A DNA stretch of 64,000 nt from Planctomycetota bacterium (GTDB lineage Bacteria > Planctomycetota > SZUA-567 > H5-PLA8): contig JABTUM010000001.1 in NCBI GenBank assembly GCA_015075375.1, positions 2,723,201 to 2,787,200 on the forward strand. The letters are read 5' to 3'. The notes under the pieces are model-generated. The model worked only from the letters and a program-made list of their open reading frames with translations, did not search any database and was not told the DNA's origin. Shown here piece by piece: positions 26,467 to 34,912 of this stretch; position 1 is the stretch's first letter; every line of letters starts with the position of its first letter. Both the position numbers and the translations under genes were made by a program.

Positions 26467-27924
26467 ATGAAGCCCGATTCGGACGCTCCGGACGAACACG
26501 CGCTCGCCGCTCAAGCGAAAGACTTGCTTGCGCTGTCCAAGACCGACGTGCGTGCCGCCGAGTTGGCTTTCGCCCATTTGGGCTACGATCGCCAGCTTCA
26601 GACCGCGCTGGTCCTCCACGGCGACGATCTGCAGGATTGGCTGCTGCTGGCCGAAGACTGCACCGACCTGGTCCGCGCGCTTCCGCCCGAACATCTGCAC
26701 CACAGCATCCGGCTGATCGGCGAAGAAGACGCGCTCTCGATCCTCAAAGCCGCCAGCAGCGAGCAGCTCAAGGCGCTGCTGGACATCGAGTTCTACACCG
26801 ACAACCGGCTCGATCGGAAAAAGGTCCGGCGCTGGATCGAACTCCTCTTGGAATTGGGCGGGGACGAAGCCGACGAAGCGCTGCAAGGCGTGGACACCTT
26901 CGCCATCGCGGCCTTCGTACGCCGCTACGTACGCGCGGCGCTGCGCGACGATAACATCGTCCTGGCGCTGCAGATGAAGCAGCACCATCTGATTACGCCC
27001 GATCAGCTTCAGATCGCCGACGATCTGGTCGAACGCTTCCTTTCCTTCGTCGACGACTTTGCGCCGGAAGTGTACGGCGAGATCCTCGAGCGCGTCTTCC
27101 TCGACGATCCGAAGGCCGTGGCGTCGGACATGTACGCCCAGCGCGACGACCGGTTGGCCGCGCGGGGCTTCCCCGGCCAGGAGCGCGCCGACCGCCTGCT
27201 CGTCCCGGTCGATCTGGGCGCGTACGAATTTGCCTGGGGCACGGCGGACGCACCGGCCGCGGCGAGTGCGGACCTCGCGCGCACCCGCGAAGCGGCGCCC
27301 TTCATGATTCAGGTGCTGGCGTGGGGCCGCGCGCAGGGCGAATTGGGCGAGAAGACCGAGCGCGCGTTCATTAAAGAGACAGCCGAAGTGGCGAACATGC
27401 TCCTGCTGGCTCACGCGCGCGACGCCGGCGACCCGCAGGCCAAGAAGGAAGCGCTCGCCGCCGTGCAGGTGTTGGGCTCGGTGGGGCTCGAAGCCGTGGC
27501 CAGCGGGCACGTCCCGGCGGCCGTCGAAGCGCTGCAACGTATGGACGTGGAAGAACTTTTCCGCCTCGGCTGGACGCTCACGCGTTCGGTGGCTAAGCCC
27601 GCCTGGCAGCTTACCGCCGATCCGCATATGGACGATATCGACAGCCGCCCGCCGGCGTGGCTCCCGGCCGGAGCTCGCGACGCGCTGCTCGAAGCCGAAC
27701 TGCTCATGGATTGGCGCCAGGTCGCCGCTTCCGCGTTGCCGGCCGCCGAACGCCATCCCGATCGCCCGACGCCCGGACCGATGCTCACTTGGCCGCGCTT
27801 GCGCCGCCTGCGCGCCGCCGTCGAGGCTACCCATCAAAAGTATCAGGATGCCTTCGGGCACTCGCCCGATGTCGAATCCGCCGATCCCACGGTCGCCGAT
27901 CCCTCCCTGCGCCGCCTGATTTAA
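26467..27924 (+). CDS. DUF6178-like protein of unknown function
   Basis: 485 aa, soluble, almost wholly helical. The segment VRALPPEHLHHSIRLIGEED followed by SEQLKALLDIEFYTDNRLD and VRRWIELLLELGG resembles the DUF6178 family best known from delta-type proteobacteria. The function of that family is not established. There are no catalytic motifs, membrane segments or signal peptide. ATG 26467 is drawn; an in-frame GTG at 26443 would add eight residues, and neither start has a clear SD. It stands alone between the PhyH gene and the CAP-domain gene, both on the same strand, with gaps of about 280 and 208 bp in which no gene is seen. Confidence 0.72.
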   Translation: MKPDSDAPDEHALAAQAKDLLALSKTDVRAAELAFAHLGYDRQLQTALVLHGDDLQDWLLLAEDCTDLVRALPPEHLHHSIRLIGEEDALSILKAASSEQLKALLDIEFYTDNRLDRKKVRRWIELLLELGGDEADEALQGVDTFAIAAFVRRYVRAALRDDNIVLALQMKQHHLITPDQLQIADDLVERFLSFVDDFAPEVYGEILERVFLDDPKAVASDMYAQRDDRLAARGFPGQERADRLLVPVDLGAYEFAWGTADAPAAASADLARTREAAPFMIQVLAWGRAQGELGEKTERAFIKETAEVANMLLLAHARDAGDPQAKKEALAAVQVLGSVGLEAVASGHVPAAVEALQRMDVEELFRLGWTLTRSVAKPAWQLTADPHMDDIDSRPPAWLPAGARDALLEAELLMDWRQVAASALPAAERHPDRPTPGPMLTWPRLRRLRAAVEATHQKYQDAFGHSPDVESADPTVADPSLRRLI

Positions 27925-28132
27925 CCGAACCACCGGCCTCTCCATTGGCAGGTTGGGTTCCCCTCGCTTCCGGTCCTTACGCACGGGTGCTCCCGCCCCA
28001 TGATCCGTTGCAGCATCTCGAGCGTCTGAGGCGTCCCTTTCCAGGGTGCTTGTGTAAATCTCCGACGAGCTTGGCGGGGGTTGCCAGTGTTCGCGTAAGT
28101 TCTTTCCATGAATTGGGTTAGGGGGATTCGGT

Positions 28133-29554
28133 ATGCGCGTGAAACTCGCCACTGGCATGACGTTCAGTGTGCTGGTGTGGGCGGCTGCCTTGCAAGCAGC
28201 GGTGTATCAAGCGCCGAGCGCGGAACCGACCCCCGAAGAAACCCAAATTCTTGAGTACATGAACCGCTTCCGCGCCAACCCGTCGGCGGAGGCCGACAAG
28301 ATTCTGGCGTTCATCAAAAGCGGGAAAGCGGGCTGGGTCGCGCGGGGCGTGGACCTGGCGATGTTCGAGAACGAGATGAAGGCGCTCAAGCCGTCGCCGC
28401 CGCTGGTGCTGAACCTCAAACTGCTCGATGCCGCGCGCAAGCACAGTTACTACATGATCCACAACGGCCTGACGCACGTCGAGACGGCGGGCAAGGAAGG
28501 TTTTGTCGCCGCCGATTTCGGCTCGCGCTGCAAGAATGCCGGTTACGAAGGCGGGCCCGGAGGCGAGAACTGCTACGCTTCGGCCCCCGACGCTTGGGGT
28601 TCGCACGTCGGGTTCGTGGTCGATTCCGGCCCCGGCGGCACGGGCGGGATGCAGCCCGGGCGCGGCCACCGCACGAACATGCATAACCCCGGCATGCGCG
28701 AAGTCGGCCCCGGGGCGGTTCCGCGCAGCGGTGACCGCGGCGGGCTCTCGGTCACGCACAACATGGGCAGCCGGAAGGTACGCTTTGTGGGGGGCGTGGT
28801 CTTCACCGACCGCAATTCCAACGAGTGGTACGACCTGGACGAAGGCGTCGGCGGCGTATCCATCAAGTGCAGCGACGGAAGCGAAGTGCGGACCTGGAAG
28901 AGCGGCGCGTACACGCTGGCGCTGAAAGGCAACGCCGCCGTGACCGTGACGGCCTCGCTGGGCGCGCGGACCTTCAGCCAGGAGATTCCGGCCGGAGCGG
29001 AGAACGTGAAGTTCGACTGGCGGGTACCGGAGGAAGCGGCGTTGGAACTGGCCGACAAGCTGCTCGCCAAGGTCGAGAGCGTGCCCGGCAAGAGCGGCCC
29101 CGGCTATACGAATGCGATTCTCGAACTGTATCAGGCCACTCAGGGGCTGGCCGTCGACGCGCCTCGCCGGCAGAAGATCGATGAGTTGACCAAGGAGATC
29201 GGCCCGCAGCTCGAAGGGAGCAAAAAAGCGGTGCTGGAAGCGTTGCGCAATTTCGGGCCCGAGTTCCCCAAGGTCCTGAACGAGAGCCAGCAGCCGTTCC
29301 AAGGCACAGCCGTCGCCGCTTGGTTCAAGGAAGCCGCCGCCATCGGGCAGGCCAAGGGCAGCTTCATCGGCTTCAAACAGCAAGTTGAGACCAACAAGAC
29401 GCTGCCCGAGCAGCAGAAGCGCCAGTTCCTGACCTATCTCCAGGGGTTGGAGAAGCAGTTCCAAGAGTCCGAGTTCAAATCCGAACTGGCCGCCCTGATC
29501 GACCAGACCATCCCGCTGGCCGACCCCAAGCGCGCGGGCATGTACAAGCGCTGA
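28133..29554 (+). CDS. Secreted CAP/SCP-domain protein with helical C-terminal region
   Basis: 473 aa. The signal peptide (about 1-22, ending LQAA) is followed by a CAP (PR-1/SCP-like) domain: ETQILEYMNRFRANP opens it, LLDAARKHSYYM and GLTHVE carry the first conserved His, GGENCYASA is the central motif, and GRGHRTNMHNPGMREVGPGA is the late His/Gly signature. A small beta domain (VGGVVFTDRNSNEWYDLDEG) recalls EF-hand-like or carboxypeptidase-regulatory modules. The last 200 residues are charged helices. CAP domains can bind sterols or act in defence or the cell wall; the role here is unknown. Confidence 0.83.
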   Translation: MRVKLATGMTFSVLVWAAALQAAVYQAPSAEPTPEETQILEYMNRFRANPSAEADKILAFIKSGKAGWVARGVDLAMFENEMKALKPSPPLVLNLKLLDAARKHSYYMIHNGLTHVETAGKEGFVAADFGSRCKNAGYEGGPGGENCYASAPDAWGSHVGFVVDSGPGGTGGMQPGRGHRTNMHNPGMREVGPGAVPRSGDRGGLSVTHNMGSRKVRFVGGVVFTDRNSNEWYDLDEGVGGVSIKCSDGSEVRTWKSGAYTLALKGNAAVTVTASLGARTFSQEIPAGAENVKFDWRVPEEAALELADKLLAKVESVPGKSGPGYTNAILELYQATQGLAVDAPRRQKIDELTKEIGPQLEGSKKAVLEALRNFGPEFPKVLNESQQPFQGTAVAAWFKEAAAIGQAKGSFIGFKQQVETNKTLPEQQKRQFLTYLQGLEKQFQESEFKSELAALIDQTIPLADPKRAGMYKR

Positions 29555-29569
29555 AGTGGGGCGGCTGCT

Positions 29570-29587
29570 GGTAAAGCGTTCTTTACC
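29570..29587. terminator. Perfect hairpin between convergent genes
   Basis: GGTAAAG-CGTT-CTTTACC is a perfect 7-bp stem with a 4-nt loop, lying 16 bp past the CAP-gene stop and 38 bp past the convergent sugE stop. No U-run follows on either strand, so termination is plausible from position only. Confidence 0.4.
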
Positions 29588-29624
29588 GGGGATCGCGGCC
29601 GGTAAAGCGGGCACTACTTCGGCT

Positions 29625-29942
29625 TCAGGCCGAAAAGAGCTTCAAGCCCACCACGCCTGCGACGATCAGAACCAGGCTCGCCAAGCGCCCGGCGTTCGCG
29701 GGTTCTTCGAACCACAGAATACCCAGCACGGCCGTGCCCGCGGCTCCGATGCCCGTCCAGACCGCATAGCCGGTTCCGACGGGGATATGCTTGAGCGCCC
29801 ACGCCAGGAGCACAAAGCTGACCGCCATGCAGGCGACGGTCCAAAGCGAAGGCCAGAGCTTGGTGAAGCCTTGGGACTGCTTGAGGCCGATTGCCCAAGC
29901 GACCTCGAAGCATCCGGCCAGAATCAGCACGAGCCACGGCAT
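29625..29942 (-). CDS. sugE: SMR-family guanidinium exporter SugE/Gdx
   Basis: 105 aa, four transmembrane helices, the standard SMR length. The SugE/Gdx subtype is shown by GCFEVAWAIGLKQSQGFTKL (essential Glu in helix 1), AWALKHIPVGTGYAVWTGIG and the ending LVLIVAGVVGLKLFS, close to E. coli SugE. Members of this subtype export guanidinium in exchange for protons. ATG 29942 is chosen because GGGAG lies 8 nt upstream and the protein then begins MPWLVLI, as in homologues. I looked for a guanidine riboswitch in the 150 bp upstream and saw none. Confidence 0.92.
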   Translation of the reverse strand: MPWLVLILAGCFEVAWAIGLKQSQGFTKLWPSLWTVACMAVSFVLLAWALKHIPVGTGYAVWTGIGAAGTAVLGILWFEEPANAGRLASLVLIVAGVVGLKLFSA

Positions 29943-30190
29943 CGGTGTGTCTCCCAGCGCTTGACCCGAAAAGACATGCCTTCCCACTTGTGCATTCGAT
30001 GCTGCGTTTCTGCGCTTAATCCTGGCCCAAATCGGGATTTATGAAAACTTATTCGTTCCCCTAACCTCTTCATATCATTCCAATTGCAAAGCACTGGTGA
30101 TTTTCCTGGCGCTACACCCTTTACCCAAGCGGTCCGCATGGCCTATTCTCAGGGTATCGGCTCTTGTCCTTTATCATTCCGGAGGCCGCC

Positions 30191-30745
30191 ATGTCGAACG
30201 CTACCGAATCCCGCATCCTAGCGTTGCCCACGCATCCACGCGCCATCGAAGCCGCGCCGATGGTGATGTACGAATGGAAGATGCTCCGGGCTGCGTACAA
30301 GATGCTGACCATTCTGCGCAAGTCGGACGACCCGCGCCGCGAGCAGCTTTTCGGCGTCCTGAACGAGGGCTACAGCAGCGCGCTCTTCCTCAACAGCTTC
30401 CTCTTTCATGCCCGCAACCTCGCCGACTTCCTCTACACGCGCGGCGGCGAAGATGCCGACGCGGTCCTGGCCGAACACTTTTTCGCCAACCCCGAAGATT
30501 GGCGGCGCAAAGACCTGAATCCGGGGCCGTTTCTTACCGCCAACAAGACGCGCCTCTACCAGCAGCTCAGCCGGCCGCGCTACGCCCGCATCGCGTACGG
30601 GCGGCTTTCGGTCAACAACTGGGATCTCGACGCCATCTGGAACGATCTCTCCGGCGCGTGGCAGACCTTCTGGACGGCGCTCCCGATTTCGACACAGGAG
30701 TATTTCGAGGTCGTCCCGGAAGAGATGCCCATGCCTAAGCTGTAG
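30191..30745 (+). CDS. Uncharacterised helical protein, tandem copy 1
   Basis: 184 aa, soluble and mostly helical, no assigned family. Conserved features shared with the next gene are HPRA(I/K)EAAPM(V/I)MYEWKM near the start, FLFHARNLADFLY in the middle, and RPRYARIAYGRLSVNNWD toward the end. The HxRNLxDFL plus late YxRL pattern recalls small uncharacterised helical proteins of many bacteria; a HEPN-like bundle is conceivable but the RxxxxH nuclease motif is not seen. GGAGG at 30181-30185 supports ATG 30191. The paralogue follows after 79 bp. Confidence 0.7.
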   Translation: MSNATESRILALPTHPRAIEAAPMVMYEWKMLRAAYKMLTILRKSDDPRREQLFGVLNEGYSSALFLNSFLFHARNLADFLYTRGGEDADAVLAEHFFANPEDWRRKDLNPGPFLTANKTRLYQQLSRPRYARIAYGRLSVNNWDLDAIWNDLSGAWQTFWTALPISTQEYFEVVPEEMPMPKL

Positions 30746-30824
30746 CGCCGCCATCGCTGGTTGCACGTCGGGCAGCGGAGGCGTAGAGTCCCCTTTTCAA
30801 CCGTACGCCAAAGGGGGCTCCTGC

Positions 30825-31328
30825 ATGCCGATGCATCCTCGCGCCAAGGAAGCGGCGCCCATGATCATGTACGAGTGGAAGATGTTTCGGCCTTCCGGCA
30901 AGATGCTCGCCATTCTCCAGGACGGCAAAGACACTCGCCGCGCGCAGCTCTCCCAGGTCCTCAACGAGAATTATGCCGGCGCCGTCTTCCTGCTCGACTT
31001 CCTGCTCCACGCCCGCAACCTCGCCGATTTCCTGTTCATGCGCCCCACCGACGAGAGCGACGACGTGGTCGCCGAGCACTTTTTCGATACGCCGGCCGAA
31101 TGGCGCGCGAAAGGCGTCGAGCCCGGGCCGTACCTGACGCAGCACAAGGTCCGCATCTACCAGTTGCTCGCCCGCCCTCGCTTCGGGCGGATCGAGTACG
31201 GGCGGCTGAGCTTGCGGAAGTGGGACGCGCACGCGATCGAGCGCGAGATCGTCGGCGGCTGGGAAGTCTTCTGGAACGCCCTGACGCCCGAGAAACAAGG
31301 CTGGTTCGACGTCACGCCGCCCTCTTAG
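30825..31328 (+). CDS. Uncharacterised helical protein, tandem copy 2
   Basis: 167-aa paralogue of the preceding gene: HPRAKEAAPMIMYEWKMF, LLHARNLADFLF, ARPRFGRIEYGRLSLRKWD and a final TP-EKQGWFDV segment align end to end with it. It lacks the 13-residue N-terminal extension of copy 1. Divergence is substantial, so the duplication is old or the copies have different partners. The unknown helical protein at 31361 starts 32 bp downstream, suggesting a three-gene unit. Function unknown. Confidence 0.7.
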   Translation: MPMHPRAKEAAPMIMYEWKMFRPSGKMLAILQDGKDTRRAQLSQVLNENYAGAVFLLDFLLHARNLADFLFMRPTDESDDVVAEHFFDTPAEWRAKGVEPGPYLTQHKVRIYQLLARPRFGRIEYGRLSLRKWDAHAIEREIVGGWEVFWNALTPEKQGWFDVTPPS

Positions 31329-31360
31329 TTGATGTTCTTAAGCCCATTGAAAGGCTTCGC

Positions 31361-32389
31361 ATGCCCGCCTCGCTGAACCTCGCCGCCGTCCGCGCCGATT
31401 TGAACGAGCATCTGGAGAGTCTGCGCGACCGCGACGGCGCGTACGGCAGCTACCGCTCCGGACCGCGCAAGCGTCCCGATCTGTACGCTTCCTGCGACGT
31501 GGCCATCGCCCGCGCGGTGATGGGCGACGACCTCAAGGCGCTGCCCGAAACCCAGCGCCTCGAATGGATCGCGCACATCAACAGCTTTGCCGCGCATAAC
31601 TTCGACGGCGGGCCCGACGGCAGCTACTTCGACAGCATGGGCCACTCCAAGCTCCACGCCAACGGGATGGTCGTCGGCGCGCTGGGCATACTGGGCGGGA
31701 AGCAGCGCTTTCCGTGCAAGCTCTACGAGGCCTTCGACACGCCCGAGAAGGCCGGCCCGTGGCTGGAGACGGTCGACTGGGTCAAGCAATGGAGCGCCAG
31801 CCACTGGTTCTGGGGCGGGATGCACTGCTTTTCGTTCAGCAAACGCTGCACGCCGGCGTGGTTCGAGGCGGTCTTCGCGTGGCTCGATGCGAACCTCGAT
31901 CCGCAAACCGGCTGGTGGCGCAAAGGCGTGCCGCATCAGGATCGACATCAGCCGCTGGGGGGAAGCGTCCACATCGTTCCGATTTACGAACATCACGGCC
32001 GGGCGTTCCCTTATCCCGAGCGCGTGGTGGACAGCGTTCTCGCACTGCAGCTCCCCAACGGCTGCTGGCTCGACCACGCGAAGGGGCCGATGCTCAATTA
32101 TCTGGAACTGGACGCGCTGTACGCCTACGCGGTGATGCGCAAGTGGGCGCCGAAATACCGGCTCGATGAGGTACGCAAGAGCGTCGACCGCTACGCCGAC
32201 GCGGCAATCGAGTATTGGAACACCCGGCGCGGTGAATTCTTTAAGCTGCACCCACACTACGCGCTTGCCGCCGCCGGAGCCTTCGGGCTGTTGCAACAGC
32301 TCGCGCCCGAACGCTTCCCCGACGAGCGCCGCTGGACGGATATTTTCAGCGACCGGCGGCTGTACGACACGGCGGCGGTGGAGGTGTGA
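31361..32389 (+). CDS. Unknown all-helical protein, possible alpha/alpha-barrel
   Basis: 342 aa, no signal peptide. Regular helical pairs rich in Trp, His and Asp (DWVKQWSASHWFWGGMHCFS, WLDANLDPQTGWWRKG, LQLPNGCWLDHAKGPMLNYL, KLHPHYALAAAGAFGLLQQL) resemble the repeating helix pairs of alpha/alpha-barrel enzymes such as terpene cyclases or glycoside hydrolases and lyases. I do not recognise a specific family. AAAGG about 7 nt upstream supports ATG 31361. The close spacing behind the two small paralogues suggests a shared transcript. Confidence 0.65.
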   Translation: MPASLNLAAVRADLNEHLESLRDRDGAYGSYRSGPRKRPDLYASCDVAIARAVMGDDLKALPETQRLEWIAHINSFAAHNFDGGPDGSYFDSMGHSKLHANGMVVGALGILGGKQRFPCKLYEAFDTPEKAGPWLETVDWVKQWSASHWFWGGMHCFSFSKRCTPAWFEAVFAWLDANLDPQTGWWRKGVPHQDRHQPLGGSVHIVPIYEHHGRAFPYPERVVDSVLALQLPNGCWLDHAKGPMLNYLELDALYAYAVMRKWAPKYRLDEVRKSVDRYADAAIEYWNTRRGEFFKLHPHYALAAAGAFGLLQQLAPERFPDERRWTDIFSDRRLYDTAAVEV

Positions 32390-32429
32390 GGGAGGAGCAG
32401 GCGCTGAACTGAAGGGGGCTGCATTCCGT

Positions 32430-32822
32430 TCAGCCAGACTTGGCACGCCCCGGTTTCCGAGTGGCCAAGGCGAGCGTATTGCCCGAGGGATCCTCGAAGA
32501 ACGCCATCCATTCTTCTTCGCCCGCCGGTCCGAAAAGGCCTTGGTCATCGCGGTGGATCATGTGCGGCGGATGCGTAAAGCTTACGCCTTTTGCGGCCAA
32601 CTCCGCGTACGCGGAATCTAGGTCGTCCACCCCAAAATAGAGCGTCGCCTTCGGCCCCGAACGTTCCAGCAGGATGCGGACGCCCGAGAAGTCCAGGAAG
32701 GCCAATCCCGGAGGATCGAACTTCGCGACGAACCGGCAGCCCAGGGTGTCGCGGTAAAAGCTCACCGCTTCATCGAGATTTCTGGCCTGCACCGCGACCT
32801 GGCGGATGCGATCGAGTTTCAT
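32430..32822 (-). CDS. VOC-superfamily (glyoxalase/bleomycin-resistance-like) protein
   Basis: 130 aa, one VOC module pair. The opening IRQVAVQARNLDEAVSFYRD and the closing FFEDPSGNTLALATRKPG are diagnostic. Potential metal ligands include the late Glu in FFEDP; the first-strand ligand position holds Gln (QVAV) rather than His. Such proteins span isomerases, dioxygenases and drug-binding proteins, and the substrate cannot be read. It is convergent with the helical protein at 31361 and lies 55 bp downstream of the rnc stop on the same strand. Confidence 0.85.
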   Translation of the reverse strand: MKLDRIRQVAVQARNLDEAVSFYRDTLGCRFVAKFDPPGLAFLDFSGVRILLERSGPKATLYFGVDDLDSAYAELAAKGVSFTHPPHMIHRDDQGLFGPAGEEEWMAFFEDPSGNTLALATRKPGRAKSG

Positions 32823-32877
32823 GGGTTAAGCCTCTGACGATAGAGGGCTCTTACGAGTGACCTGTAGGGGCGGAGCT

Positions 32878-33666
32878 CTACTCGCTCGCTTCGACCAGCT
32901 TCAACAGCCGGCGCGTCGATTCGCGGTTGCCGTTGTCGCTGAAGGCGTCTTCGACTTTCAATACCTCCAACGCGCGGCGCGCGGCGGCTTGTTCGGCCTC
33001 TTTCTTGCTCTTCCCCATCCCCGGCGGGAAGCGGCGCTGCCCGATCACCGCGACCACTTCGAACGTCTTGCCGTGGTCCGGGCCGGTGGCGTTGATCATG
33101 CGGTAGTGCGGCGTCATGTTCACGTACTTCTGGGCCAACTGCTGGAGCGTCGACTTGTAGTTCGTCTCGCACCCGTTCTCGGCGACGGCGCGCAGTTCGG
33201 CGCCCAGGATACGCAGCACGAAGGCGCGCGCGGCTTCCAGCCCGCTGTCGAGGTACACGGCGGCGGCCACAGCTTCGAAGAGATTGGCGTACACGCTGGG
33301 CGGGAGCGGTTCGTCGACCGGCAACCCCTTGCCCAGCCGCCCCACATCGCGCAGGCCCAGCGATTCCCCGGCCCGCGCCAGGCACACGGTGCTTACCACC
33401 GCCGACTTTACCTGGGTCAGCTTGCCTTCGTTCCAGTGCGGGTAGCGCTCGTAAAGGGCTTGGCCGACGCAAAGATTCACGACCGCGTCGCCCAGGAACT
33501 CCATGCGCTCGTTGTCGGTATGCTCTTCGGCGGTGCTGGAGGGGTGCGTCAACGCTCGTTCCAGCAACTCAGGGCGCTGGAAGCAGTACCCGATCCGGTC
33601 TTGGAGGGTGAGGTACGACGTGTCGGAGCAACAGTTCGTGTCGGGGGCCTTTTGAAGCTTCGACAT
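32878..33666 (-). CDS. rnc: Ribonuclease III
   Basis: Double-strand-specific endoribonuclease for rRNA and mRNA processing. The signature NERMEFLGDAVV (about 52-63) and the second acidic cluster in LFEAVAAAVYLD carry the Mg-binding Glu/Asp residues. A dsRNA-binding domain at about 165-240 contains the late KSKKEAEQAAARRALEVL helix. 262 aa includes about 20 extra N-terminal residues with a Cys pair and a 20-residue polar tail. No linked era or acpP gene is present. The 240-bp AT-richer gap upstream (33667-33906) has no gene. Confidence 0.94.
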   Translation of the reverse strand: MSKLQKAPDTNCCSDTSYLTLQDRIGYCFQRPELLERALTHPSSTAEEHTDNERMEFLGDAVVNLCVGQALYERYPHWNEGKLTQVKSAVVSTVCLARAGESLGLRDVGRLGKGLPVDEPLPPSVYANLFEAVAAAVYLDSGLEAARAFVLRILGAELRAVAENGCETNYKSTLQQLAQKYVNMTPHYRMINATGPDHGKTFEVVAVIGQRRFPPGMGKSKKEAEQAAARRALEVLKVEDAFSDNGNRESTRRLLKLVEASE

Positions 33667-33906
33667 AAGCTTGGAAGTATCTCAGGCTAGAGACTTTGGA
33701 TCACCAAGCCGCGAGCGGCTTCCGGCCCCCACTGGGATTTCAAGATAGCCGCCGTAAAGTCAGAGTCAATGCGGCGGATCAAAACTTAGGGTGCTTTTTA
33801 CCGCCGCTCAAACGCTAACATCACCCAAATTTACACCTATTAAATGGAGTTAGCCGCAACCCCGGCCGGCTTGCGTCGTCGTACTCTTATGAGAGCGGGC
33901 TTAACC

Positions 33907-34761
33907 ATGCGCATTTCATCGTGGATCGCGATTCTGGTTCTTTGCGCAGGCGCGCGAGTGAACGGCCAGGAGGGGGCGCCGTCGCCGACGGGCCCTGTGG
34001 TTCAGAATCTCCAAGCGGCGCTGAAGGCGGTAAAGTCCGAGTTCGGCCCCGGCGAATCGCTGCTCTTGCAGTGGACCCTCACCAATGTGGGACCGAACGC
34101 GCAGACGGTGCGGGTGCCGCGCGACCGGCGCGTTCCGCAGGATGTCCGTTTCGCGGGCAAGCGCGACGGGCAGGCGCTGGACCTGCGCCGCGCCACGGAA
34201 CGCGAAACCGAGGACGCCGGTTACACCGAACTGAACCTCGCGCCGGGCGAAACGGTCAAGCGCTGGATCGATCTGGGCGTGATGAACTGGGCCAACAGCG
34301 AATGGCTCAAGGCGCGCGGCCGATATGAAGTTCAGGTGACCTTCACGCCGGGCGCCGAAGCGGTGTCCAGCGGGTGGGCGCGCTTCGATTTGGCCGCTCC
34401 GGGTCGCGCGGTGCTCGATCCGGCCGAGCGCGAACGCCAGGCCGGTATTCGCGCGCTGGTGCTCCAGTTGGGTGCGCCCGATTTCCAGAAGCGCGAAGAC
34501 GCACAGCGCGAGCTGGTGGCGCTGGGTTCGGCGGCCGTACCCCTCCTTAAGGAAGCACTCGCGGAGGGCAAGGATCCGGAAGTCAGCCTGCGTGCGCGAA
34601 AGGTTCTGGAACTGATCCTGCACGGCCCGAAGCCCGTGCCGCCTCCCGTGCTGGTGCCCACGCCTCGTCCGCCGGTCGTCCGGCCGCTCCCGCCGCCGGT
34701 TGAGCCACAGCCGCTGCCGATCGAACCCGGTCCCATCGCCCCGCCCGAAGACGAATTTTAA
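33907..34761 (+). CDS. Secreted protein with HEAT-like repeat and Pro-rich tail
   Basis: 284 aa. A signal peptide (ISSWIAILVLCAGARVNGQ) is followed by an immunoglobulin-like beta domain of about 130 residues (SLLLQWTLTNVGPNAQTVRV). A short helical part (REDAQRELVALGSAAVPLLK, then SLRARKVLELIL) looks like one or two HEAT/PBS-lyase repeats. The last 45 residues are nearly all Pro, Val and charged. No enzyme motif is seen. ATG 33907 is chosen to give the signal peptide its normal start; ATG 33889 and 33844 are in frame upstream. Periplasmic or surface location inferred. Confidence 0.7.
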   Translation: MRISSWIAILVLCAGARVNGQEGAPSPTGPVVQNLQAALKAVKSEFGPGESLLLQWTLTNVGPNAQTVRVPRDRRVPQDVRFAGKRDGQALDLRRATERETEDAGYTELNLAPGETVKRWIDLGVMNWANSEWLKARGRYEVQVTFTPGAEAVSSGWARFDLAAPGRAVLDPAERERQAGIRALVLQLGAPDFQKREDAQRELVALGSAAVPLLKEALAEGKDPEVSLRARKVLELILHGPKPVPPPVLVPTPRPPVVRPLPPPVEPQPLPIEPGPIAPPEDEF

Positions 34762-34912
34762 CTCGGAATTAACACCGGTGGCGGCGTCCTCTTGTCGGTA
34801 AACTTGAAAATTCTCGCGTGCTTGCTTGTAATAGAGCTGCCTGAATCGTGCCGGTTTCTCGATCGTCGCGCCCCCTATGCGTGGCGTAAACCCTATGCAG
34901 GAGGATTGCCGC

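Noticed and set aside
29943..30100. Possible guanidine riboswitch upstream of sugE
   Set aside because: None of the conserved ykkC-type (ACACGG, CUAGGGUUCCG-like) or mini-ykkC ACGR-loop features was found on the minus strand.
30191..31328. HEPN ribonuclease toxin pair or DinB-like proteins
   Set aside because: No RxxxxH motif of HEPN nucleases and no DinB metal triad could be placed; both copies are the same family, not toxin and antitoxin.
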